A DNA stretch of 7,380 bases from Actinomycetota bacterium (lineage in GTDB: Bacteria; Actinomycetota; Actinomycetes; Mycobacteriales; Mycobacteriaceae), in contig SYAB01000097.1 in assembly GCA_005787665.1 (NCBI GenBank), positions 1 through 7,380 on the forward strand, written 5' to 3'. Below are positions 1 to 5,493 of this stretch, in pieces. The notes under the pieces are model-generated. The model did not search any database and was not told the origin of the DNA. It saw only the letters and a list, made by a program, of their open reading frames with translations. The translations under genes were made by a program, and so were the position numbers. Positions within the stretch are counted from its first letter, which is position 1; every line of letters starts with the position of its first letter.

Positions 1-48
1 AGACGTCAACGACCCCGCACGCCCGGCGTGTCGGGGTCGTTGACGTCT
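1..48 (+). terminator. Long inverted-repeat hairpin, probable transcription terminator
   Basis: Bases 1-17 are the exact reverse complement of 32-48. Inside them, bases 18-22 pair with 26-30, leaving a 3-base loop (23-25) and a single unpaired T at 31. This gives a 22-bp, very G+C-rich stem. There is no T-run after it, which is common for mycobacterial hairpin terminators. It lies about 110 bases before the ttfA start, so it most probably ends the transcript of the gene left of the window (clpB by comparison with M. tuberculosis; inference). A protein-binding or dispersed palindromic element is the alternative; the window holds no second copy. Confidence 0.55.
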
Positions 49-146
49 GCGCGCGGGACGGGCCCGCGCGGGTGATACGGCGGCGGACAGGGCGGGGTGA
101 TCGGGTTGTGACCTATTCGGAATCCCGGTGAACGCCCCGGAACCGT

Positions 147-159
147 TAGGCTACCGGCA
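147..159 (+). promoter_or_regulatory. Leaderless promoter of ttfA (-10 TAGGCT)
   Basis: TAGGCT at 147-152 fits the mycobacterial -10 consensus TANNNT. Only seven bases separate it from the ATG at 160, so transcription should begin at or next to the A of the start codon. No Shine-Dalgarno sequence lies before the ATG, which fits a leaderless mRNA. No convincing -35 box is seen at the expected spacing (around 124-129), also common for mycobacterial promoters. Confidence 0.6.
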
Positions 160-915
160 ATGGTCCCGTTCTGGTTCACGCTGTCCGCACTCTGCTTCGT
201 GGGTGCGGCAGTGCTGTTGTACGTCGACATCGGGCGTCGGCGCGGCCTCGGCCGCCGCCGGAAGTCCTGGGCCCGCTCGCACGGATTCGACTACGAGCAG
301 GAATCCGACGAAATCGTCGACCGCTGGACCCGTGGGGTGATGTCAACGGTCGGTGACGTGACCGCGCGCAACGTGGTGCTCGGCCAGATCCGCGGCGAGG
401 CGGTGTACGTCTTCGATCTCGAGGACGTCGCCACCGTCGTCGCTCTGCACCGCAAGGTCGGCACCAATGTCGTGATGGACCTTCGCCTCAAAGGCGTCAA
501 GGAACCTCGGGAGAGCGACGTCTGGCTGCTTGGGGCGATCGGCCCGCGGATGGTCTACTCCAACAACCTCGACGCCGCGCGCCGCGCCTGTGACCGGCGG
601 ATGGTGACCTTCGCCCACACCGCCCCGGACTGCGCCGAGATCATGTGGAACGAGCAGAACTGGACGCTGGTGGCCATGCCGATCGCCTCCACCCGGGCGC
701 AGTGGGACGAGGCATTGCGCGCCGTCCGGCAGTTCAACGACCTGCTCCGGGTGCTGCCGCCGATCCCCGCGCAGGCCGCAGCGGCTCAGTCGTCCCGTCG
801 TCCCGCCGAACCGGGCCGCCCCCAGGCGCTCCCGCCGGGCCGCAGCGAGGCCCCGCCGGTCCTGCGGCCCCAGCAGCCCCGCACCGGCACGCAGGCCCCG
901 AACTACCAGACCTGA
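160..915 (+). CDS. ttfA: Trehalose monomycolate transport factor TtfA
   Basis: This 251-residue protein is recognisable as the mycobacterial family of Rv0383c. In that family TtfA binds the flippase MmpL3 and is needed to move trehalose monomycolate across the inner membrane. The sequence shows one N-terminal membrane helix (about residues 4-21), followed by a basic Arg-rich stretch (26-35), so the body should face the cytoplasm. A conserved globular domain follows (about 40-200), with segments such as VYVFDLEDV (82-90), NVVMDLRLKGV (103-113) and DRWTRGV (54-60). The last 50 residues are rich in Pro, Ala, Arg and Gln and look disordered. The ATG at 160 is chosen because the membrane helix begins there and a -10 box sits just upstream. 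The next gene starts 20 bases after the stop from its own promoter. Identity rests on remembered family features, not an alignment. Confidence 0.88.
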   Translation: MVPFWFTLSALCFVGAAVLLYVDIGRRRGLGRRRKSWARSHGFDYEQESDEIVDRWTRGVMSTVGDVTARNVVLGQIRGEAVYVFDLEDVATVVALHRKVGTNVVMDLRLKGVKEPRESDVWLLGAIGPRMVYSNNLDAARRACDRRMVTFAHTAPDCAEIMWNEQNWTLVAMPIASTRAQWDEALRAVRQFNDLLRVLPPIPAQAAAAQSSRRPAEPGRPQALPPGRSEAPPVLRPQQPRTGTQAPNYQT

Positions 916-923
916 CCCGGCGA

Positions 924-935
924 TAGGGTGAGCGG
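924..935 (+). promoter_or_regulatory. Leaderless promoter of the SDR gene (-10 TAGGGT)
   Basis: TAGGGT at 924-929 matches TANNNT. It is followed by six bases and then the GTG start codon at 936. It falls in the 20-base gap after the ttfA stop. There is no space for a ribosome-binding site if transcription begins at the GTG, so a leaderless transcript is predicted. It would give the SDR-pyrE string a start of its own within the ttfA neighbourhood. Confidence 0.55.
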
Positions 936-1712
936 GTGACCCGCCCCGTAGCCATGATCACCGGCCCGACGTCGGGCCTGGGAGCCGGCTACGCCCGCAG
1001 ATTCGCCCGCGACGGCTTCGACCTCGTCCTGGTCGCCCGTGACCGGGTGCGTCTGGAGGAACTGGCCGACGAGGTCCGGGCGGCGCACGGCATCGCCGCC
1101 GAGATCCTGCCGGCCGACCTCTCCGATTCCGGCGACCGTGACCGGGTGGCCGCGCGCCTGGCCGCCGGGGTGCGGGTCCTGGTCAACAATGCCGGGTTCG
1201 GCACCTCCGGTGAGTTCTGGAGCACCGACCCGGCGGTCCTGCAGCGCCAACTGGACGTCAACGTCACCGCGGTGATGCACCTGACCCGGGCGGCCCTGCC
1301 CCCGATGCTCGAGGCCGGCACGGGTTCGGTGATCAACATCGCCAGCGTCGCCGGGCTGCTGCCGGGCCGCGGTTCGACCTATTCGGCCTCCAAGGCCTGG
1401 GTGGTCTTCTTCTCCGAGGGGCTCGCCAACGGCCTGACCGGCACCGGTGTCGGAGTGCATGCGGTCTGCCCCGGGTTCGTCCGCACCGAGTTCCACCAGC
1501 GGGCCGGTATCGAGATGGCGTCGATCCCGGGCCCGCTGTGGCTCAGTGTCGACGACGTCGTCTCCGAGAGCCTGGCCGACATCGCCAAGGGCACGGTCAT
1601 CAGCGTTCCGGGGCTGCAGTACAAGGTCCTCACCAGTGCCGGCCGGCTGGTTCCCCGCGGCCTGGTTCGCCAGTTCACCAAGAGGATGGGACGTGGTCGT
1701 GACCGCACCTGA
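936..1712 (+). CDS. Short-chain dehydrogenase/reductase (classical SDR)
   Basis: This 258-residue protein is a complete classical SDR oxidoreductase. It has the cofactor loop TGPTSGLG (9-16), an Arg at position 36 after the second beta strand that suggests NADP(H) preference, D61 for the adenine, and NNAG (84-87). The catalytic tetrad is N109, S137, Y149 and K153 (YSASK). The overall pattern resembles the DltE-like group (COG0300). The substrate cannot be told from sequence. The GTG at 936 is chosen because the cofactor strand begins at once and a -10 box lies six bases upstream. Its end overlaps the start of pyrE by 14-20 bases, so the two are probably co-transcribed and translationally coupled. 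As I remember it, M. tuberculosis has no SDR between the ttfA and pyrE counterparts, so this may be a lineage-specific gene. Confidence 0.9.
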   Translation: MTRPVAMITGPTSGLGAGYARRFARDGFDLVLVARDRVRLEELADEVRAAHGIAAEILPADLSDSGDRDRVAARLAAGVRVLVNNAGFGTSGEFWSTDPAVLQRQLDVNVTAVMHLTRAALPPMLEAGTGSVINIASVAGLLPGRGSTYSASKAWVVFFSEGLANGLTGTGVGVHAVCPGFVRTEFHQRAGIEMASIPGPLWLSVDDVVSESLADIAKGTVISVPGLQYKVLTSAGRLVPRGLVRQFTKRMGRGRDRT

Positions 1713-2259
1713 GCTCGACAACACCGCACGCTCCGAACTCGCAGCTCTGGTCCGCGAGCTCTCGGTGGTGTTCGGCCGGGTCACCCTGTCCTCGGGTAAG
1801 GAAGCCGACTACTACGTCGACCTTCGCCGTGCGACGCTGCACCACCGGGCGGCCCCGCTGATCGGTCGGCTGATGCGCCAACTGACCGCCGACTGGGATT
1901 ACGTCGCCGCAGGTGGTCTGACGATGGGAGCCGATCCGGTCGCCTGTGCGATCCTGCACGCGCCGGGCCGGCCGATCGATGCCTTCGTGGTCCGCAAGTC
2001 GACCAAAACCCATGGGATGCAACGCCTTATCGAGGGGGCCGAGGTGGCCGGCCGGCGTGTGCTGGTCGTCGAGGACACCAGCACCACCGGCGGGTCAGCT
2101 CTGACCGCGGTGCGCGCGGTGCGCGACGCGGGAGCGACGGTTGTCGGGGTCACCACGGTGGTCGATCGGGCGACCGGTGCCGCTGAGGCGATCGAGGCCG
2201 AGGGGGTGCCGTACCGCAGCATCCTCGGTCTGGCCGACCTCGGCCTCGCCGATGTCTGA
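1693..2259 (+). CDS. pyrE: Orotate phosphoribosyltransferase
   Basis: The enzyme joins orotate and PRPP to give orotidine 5'-phosphate, the fifth step of UMP synthesis, in the cytoplasm. Counting from the GTG at 1693 it has 188 residues, near the short mycobacterial form. The family signature is plain: TLSSGKEADYYVDLRR (31-46), the flexible catalytic loop RKSTKTHG (101-108, with R101, K102, K105 and H107), and the PRPP-binding motif VLVVEDTSTTGGS (123-135). Two in-frame GTG codons compete. The one at 1693 is six bases after AGAGGA (1681-1686), a good spacing. The one at 1699 would give MTAPELDN but leaves twelve bases. I take 1693 with modest confidence. The start lies inside the SDR gene and the stop overlaps the next gene by eight bases, indicating one transcript. 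No attenuator or PyrR-type leader is visible. Confidence 0.93.
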   Translation: MVVTAPELDNTARSELAALVRELSVVFGRVTLSSGKEADYYVDLRRATLHHRAAPLIGRLMRQLTADWDYVAAGGLTMGADPVACAILHAPGRPIDAFVVRKSTKTHGMQRLIEGAEVAGRRVLVVEDTSTTGGSALTAVRAVRDAGATVVGVTTVVDRATGAAEAIEAEGVPYRSILGLADLGLADV

Positions 2260-2965
2260 GCCCGAGGTATCCGCTGGCCCGGACTGGGATGACGTCGTCG
2301 ACGTGATCTGCGTCGGCGCCGGCGCGCTGGCCTACGGATTATGCTGCGCGCGAGCCGATGTGGATGTTCTCCTGGTCTCCGCGCCGAGCTGTCCGGATCT
2401 CTCCGGGTTGGTCGAGGTCATGACCGATGACCTCGCCGACCTCCCGGCGGACGGGGAGCTCGCCGTCGGTTCCCTGGTGCCCGAGTCGACGCGCGACTCG
2501 CGCGCAACGAAGCTGGAGCCCTTCGTCGGGAGCCGGCTGCGGGATTGGTCGGCCCGTTGCCTGGCCTCTCCGTACGGGGTGATGTTCACTCAGGTCCCCG
2601 ACATGCTCACCGCGATGCGCGACGCGGCCGGAGAGCAGGTGACCGCAGCGGTCCTGGGCCCCTACCCGCCTGCGCTGGCGCAGGGCCGGATTCCGCTGGC
2701 GCAGTGGCTCGACGAACAGGCCGACGAGTACGACCTCGCGGTCCGGCACACCCTTGGCGCCCTGGTGACCGCCGAGGGCCGCATCGCCGGTGCGGTGCTC
2801 GACACCTCTGCGGGGCCGTGGCGGGTCGCGGCCACCGCCGGGCTCGCGATCGCGGTCGGGCACGGCGCACCGGCGCCCGTGCCGCCGATGCCGGACGGTA
2901 TGGAAATCGCGATCCTCGGTCGGCCCTTCGGTCGGTTCGCCCGCCTCGAGTTGGTCCGACGGTGA
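2252..2965 (+). CDS. Small degenerate flavoprotein-like protein (Rv0381c-like)
   Basis: This 237-residue protein occupies the position of the conserved hypothetical Rv0381c. The N-terminus looks like a dinucleotide-binding fold: VDVICVGAGALAYGL (16-30) followed by strand DVLLVS (38-43). The pattern is damaged, though. The third glycine of GxGxxG is alanine (A27), and the acidic residue expected after the second strand is serine (S43). Near the C-terminus, LVTAEGRIAGAVLD (171-184) resembles a stretch of fumarate reductase/succinate dehydrogenase flavoproteins. There is no room for their substrate and active-site domain. It may be a shrunken relative that has lost FAD binding or catalysis. The ATG at 2252 overlaps the pyrE stop by eight bases and has no ribosome-binding site, so translation is probably coupled. 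Its stop overlaps the next start by four bases. The function is unknown. Confidence 0.8.
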   Translation: MSEPEVSAGPDWDDVVDVICVGAGALAYGLCCARADVDVLLVSAPSCPDLSGLVEVMTDDLADLPADGELAVGSLVPESTRDSRATKLEPFVGSRLRDWSARCLASPYGVMFTQVPDMLTAMRDAAGEQVTAAVLGPYPPALAQGRIPLAQWLDEQADEYDLAVRHTLGALVTAEGRIAGAVLDTSAGPWRVAATAGLAIAVGHGAPAPVPPMPDGMEIAILGRPFGRFARLELVRR

Positions 2966-3609
2966 ACGAGCCGGGCCCGACCGAGTGGTCCACCGGCGCT
3001 CCGGGGGTGGGGCCGTGGGTCGATGGGCCCGCGCCCGATGATCCCCGCTATGACCCAGAGTTGTTGCAGCACGGCGACACCCGCAATGTCGCCGACGCCT
3101 ACCGCTACTGGCGGCGGGAGGCGATCATCGCCGATATCGACCGGCGGCGGCACCGCTTGCACGTCGCCATCGAGAATTTCGGTAACGACGCCAACATCGG
3201 TTCGGTGGTCCGCACCGCCAACGCCTTCGCGGTCGACACCGTGCACATCGTCGGCCGGAGGCGCTGGAACCGCCGGGGCGCGATGGTCACCGACCGCTAT
3301 CAGCGCCTCGTCCACCACGAGACCACTGAGGACCTGCTGACGTTTGCCGACGGTGCGGGCCTGGGGGTTGTCGCGGTCGACAATGTGCCGGGGGCGGTGC
3401 GACTGGAAACGACCACGCTTCCGCGGGATTGTCTGCTGGTCTTCGGCCAGGAGGGTCCGGGGATCTCGGAGGCGGCCCGCCGGGGTGCGGAGCTGACGGT
3501 GTCGATCGCCCAGTTCGGCTCGACCCGCAGCATCAACGCCGGGGTGGCCGCCGGCATCGCGATGCATGCCTGGATCCGGCGATGGTCCGACCTGTCACAG
3601 GCCTGGTAG
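2962..3609 (+). CDS. SpoU/TrmH-family RNA 2'-O-methyltransferase
   Basis: This 215-residue protein carries all three SPOUT motifs of the TrmH class, which transfers a methyl group from S-adenosylmethionine to a ribose 2'-OH of tRNA or rRNA. Motif 1 is NFGNDANIGSVVRTANAF (72-89), with R84 in the place of the catalytic arginine. Motif 2 is LLVFGQEGPGIS (158-169). Motif 3 is SIAQFGSTRSINAGVAAG (181-198), with SIN in place of the usual SLN. It matches the group of Rv0380c, and the exact RNA target is not known. About 45 residues precede the domain (rich in Pro, Gly, Asp), longer than a minimal family member. The GTG at 2962 shares GTGA with the preceding stop, and there is no ribosome-binding site, so reinitiation is the likely way it is translated. 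Confidence 0.88.
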   Translation: MNEPGPTEWSTGAPGVGPWVDGPAPDDPRYDPELLQHGDTRNVADAYRYWRREAIIADIDRRRHRLHVAIENFGNDANIGSVVRTANAFAVDTVHIVGRRRWNRRGAMVTDRYQRLVHHETTEDLLTFADGAGLGVVAVDNVPGAVRLETTTLPRDCLLVFGQEGPGISEAARRGAELTVSIAQFGSTRSINAGVAAGIAMHAWIRRWSDLSQAW

Positions 3610-3626
3610 GGCAGGATTGGCACACC

Positions 3627-4712
3627 ATGGAACAGCAGTGGAGCAACCGGGCGGCCAGCGCCGAGACCGCCGTCGCCACCCGTCACCTGCGACGGCTCTG
3701 GCAGCTGCCCGGCACCCAGCTCGGTGTTGTCGGCTGGCCGGCCACCCGCAGGGACCGACTGTTCGGCAGCTGGCATTACTGGTGGCAGGCGCACCTGCTG
3801 GACACCCTCGTCGACGCGCAGGTCCGCGACCCCAAACCGGAGCGGGTGGCGAGCATCCGCCGGCAGATCCATGGCCACCGCGTCCGCAACTTCGGCCGCT
3901 GGACCAACGACTACTACGACGATATGGCGTGGCTGGCGCTGGCGTTGGAACGGGCCGGACGGCTGGCGGGTGTCCCACGGCCCGCCGCTCTGGCGACTCT
4001 GTCGCGCCAGTTCGTCGGCGCCTGGATGCCCGAACTCGGCGGCGGCATCCCCTGGCGCAAGCAGGACCGGTTTTTCAACGCCCCCGCCAACGGCCCGGCG
4101 GGCATTTTCCTGGCCCGGTACGGCGACCTCTCCCGGGCCGTGGAGATGGCCGACTGGATCGAGGACACCCTCATCGACCCGGAGACGAACCTCGTCTTCG
4201 ACGGCATCAGGGCGGGCTCGATGGTGCGTGCCCAGTACACCTACTGCCAGGGTGTGGTGGTCGGACTGGAGGCCGAGTTGGCGTTGCGCACCGGAGCCGA
4301 CCGTCACCGGCACAGGGTGCGACGGCTGGTGTCGGCCATCGGTGAACATATGACCGACGACGGGGTGTTGCGGGGCGCCGGGGGCGGTGACGGTGGTCTG
4401 TTCGCCGGTATCACCGCGCGTTATCTCGCGCTGGCCGCCCATGCGCTGCCCGAGGACCCCTGCGCTGCCGAGGCTCGCGACATCGTGCGGACCTCGGCCC
4501 GTGCGGCGTGGGATAACCGGCAGACCGTCGACGGCCTTCCGTTGTTCGGCGCCTTCTGGCATTCCCCGCCCGAGGTGCCGCGCCGTGGCGTGGCGGCGGG
4601 GAAGCGGGTAGGCGGTGCGGTCACCGAGTCCGCTGCCCCGGAGCGGGACCTGTCGGTACAGGTTTCGGGCTGGATGTTGATGGAGGCGGCGCACACCGTC
4701 GCCGGAGGCTGA
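3627..4712 (+). CDS. lamH: GH76 endo-alpha-1,6-mannanase LamH
   Basis: This 361-residue protein is a glycoside hydrolase family 76 enzyme of the Rv0365c type. That protein has been described as LamH, which acts on the alpha-1,6-mannan backbone of lipoarabinomannan and so releases arabinomannan to the capsule (from memory of the literature). The paired catalytic aspartates of the family are seen in NDYYDDMAWLALAL (94-107; D98 and D99). Other family segments are NAPANGPAGIFLARYG (151-166), YTYCQGVVVGLEAEL (204-218) and GLFAGITARYLAL (257-269). No signal peptide, lipobox or membrane helix is visible at the N-terminus, which is odd for an enzyme with an envelope substrate. The ATG at 3627 is 17 bases after the methyltransferase stop. 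Only a weak AGGA (3613-3616) precedes it; AGGATT (3613-3618) is an equally weak -10 candidate for a leaderless start. It is probably read from the pyrE string as well. Confidence 0.85.
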   Translation: MEQQWSNRAASAETAVATRHLRRLWQLPGTQLGVVGWPATRRDRLFGSWHYWWQAHLLDTLVDAQVRDPKPERVASIRRQIHGHRVRNFGRWTNDYYDDMAWLALALERAGRLAGVPRPAALATLSRQFVGAWMPELGGGIPWRKQDRFFNAPANGPAGIFLARYGDLSRAVEMADWIEDTLIDPETNLVFDGIRAGSMVRAQYTYCQGVVVGLEAELALRTGADRHRHRVRRLVSAIGEHMTDDGVLRGAGGGDGGLFAGITARYLALAAHALPEDPCAAEARDIVRTSARAAWDNRQTVDGLPLFGAFWHSPPEVPRRGVAAGKRVGGAVTESAAPERDLSVQVSGWMLMEAAHTVAGG

Positions 4713-4733
4713 CCCGTCAACCGGGTGAATTAC

Positions 4734-4745
4734 ACCGGGCCCGGT
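4734..4745. promoter_or_regulatory. 12-bp perfect palindrome at the lipoprotein promoter
   Basis: ACCGGGCCCGGT is its own reverse complement and directly abuts the -10 box at 4746-4751, so it occupies the spacer of the predicted promoter. A bound dimeric regulator there would block RNA polymerase. A smaller stem (4712-4716 pairing with 4722-4726) lies just upstream, overlapping the lamH stop codon, and could be a weak terminator. The palindrome is G+C-rich like its surroundings, so chance is possible. No known operator consensus is recognised. Confidence 0.35.
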
Positions 4746-4779
4746 TATGCTCGGCGCGAGCACGCGACCCAGAAGGAGA
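4746..4779 (+). promoter_or_regulatory. Promoter (-10 TATGCT) and ribosome-binding site of the lipoprotein unit
   Basis: TATGCT at 4746-4751 fits TANNNT and predicts a transcription start near 4758. This leaves a leader of about 30 bases. A clear Shine-Dalgarno sequence, AAGGAGA, lies at 4773-4779, ten bases before the ATG at 4790. No good -35 box is seen. The 77-base gap between lamH and this gene, with its own promoter and leader, marks the start of a new transcription unit. Confidence 0.5.
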
Positions 4780-4789
4780 ACGCGATCCG

Positions 4790-5461
4790 ATGAAAACGAT
4801 CACGACGGCAGGACTGACCGCGATCGCGGTCAGTGTCGTCCTCGCCGGCTGCACCCCGACGACCGAGACGGCCTCCACGTCCACGGCCACCGTCACGCCG
4901 ACCGTCTGGACCGGATCCCCGCCGCCGCATCGGGAGAGCGCGACGCTGCACCAGTACATCGTCGACAACAACATCGCCGAGATTCCGTTCCGGCCGGACG
5001 AGCCGGGCACCCCGAAGATCGACTTCCCGTTCCCGCCCGACTGGCGCAGCGCCGGCGACGACACCCCCGACTGGGCCTACGGCGCGATCGTCTACGACAA
5101 GGCGGTCGATCCCGACGACCCGCCGTTCATCTACGCCATCGCCTCGAAGTTGACCGGCGACGTCGACCCGGCCAAGATCCTGCAATATGCCCCCGCCCAA
5201 CTCGACGGGCTGCCCGAATTCGCTTCGCTGGGCAAGCCGGAGAAGGATTCGGTGGGCGGATTCGAGGCCATCGACTACGTCGGCACCTATGTCTGGGAGG
5301 GCAAGGAGCGGGCCGTCGGCCAGCAGACCATCGTCGTCCCCGGCAAGGACGCCCTGTTCGTCCTGCAGTTGAACGCCGAGGCACCGCGAGGTCAGGAGCA
5401 GGTCGTGATCGACGCGATCAAGCTCATCAACGAGCAGACCACGATCACCCCCCCCTCCTGA
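4790..5461 (+). CDS. LpqN/LpqT-family lipoprotein
   Basis: This 223-residue protein has a lipoprotein signal: two basic-to-polar residues, a hydrophobic helix (about 7-19) and the lipobox VLAGC with the lipidated Cys at 21. A Thr/Ser/Pro-rich linker (22-50) leads to a domain (about 52-217) resembling mycobacterial LpqN and LpqT. Matching stretches include WAYGAIVYD (95-103), SKLTGDVDPAKILQYAP (119-135) and YVGTYVWEG (163-171), and the length is close to theirs. LpqN of M. tuberculosis has been reported to contact MmpL3 and MmpL11 and to bind mycolate lipids. Whether this paralogue does so is not shown. It should sit on the outer face of the inner membrane. The gene ends in an eight-C run just before the stop, and the next gene follows 32 bases later, probably in one operon. 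Confidence 0.85.
   Translation: MKTITTAGLTAIAVSVVLAGCTPTTETASTSTATVTPTVWTGSPPPHRESATLHQYIVDNNIAEIPFRPDEPGTPKIDFPFPPDWRSAGDDTPDWAYGAIVYDKAVDPDDPPFIYAIASKLTGDVDPAKILQYAPAQLDGLPEFASLGKPEKDSVGGFEAIDYVGTYVWEGKERAVGQQTIVVPGKDALFVLQLNAEAPRGQEQVVIDAIKLINEQTTITPPS
5448..5455 (+). repeat. C8 homopolymer at the 3' end of the lipoprotein gene
   Basis: Eight Cs span the codons ACC CCC CCC, four codons including the stop from the end of the gene. The last two CCC codons with the C before them make a perfect slippery heptamer. After a -1 ribosomal slip, or one extra C added by replication or transcription slippage, reading continues with no stop through 5455-5493. It then enters the next gene in its own frame at the ATG 5494. 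Confidence 0.5.
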
Positions 5462-5493
5462 CCGCCCGAACCACCGAGACTCCGGAGAACCAC

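Noticed and set aside
119..147. SigE/SigH-like GGAA...GTT promoter before ttfA
   Set aside because: GGAA (119-122) and GTT (145-147) are 22 bases apart, too far for the usual 18-20, and the TANNNT box fits better.
903..1784. 293-residue minus-strand open frame opposite the SDR gene
   Set aside because: It mirrors a complete SDR with catalytic residues; its composition (Gly, Asp, Arg, His) is that of an antisense shadow.
3300..4763. 487-residue open frame on the minus strand opposite lamH
   Set aside because: Shadow frame typical of G+C-rich coding DNA. The + strand frame has clear GH76 motifs, and the reverse product shows no recognisable fold.
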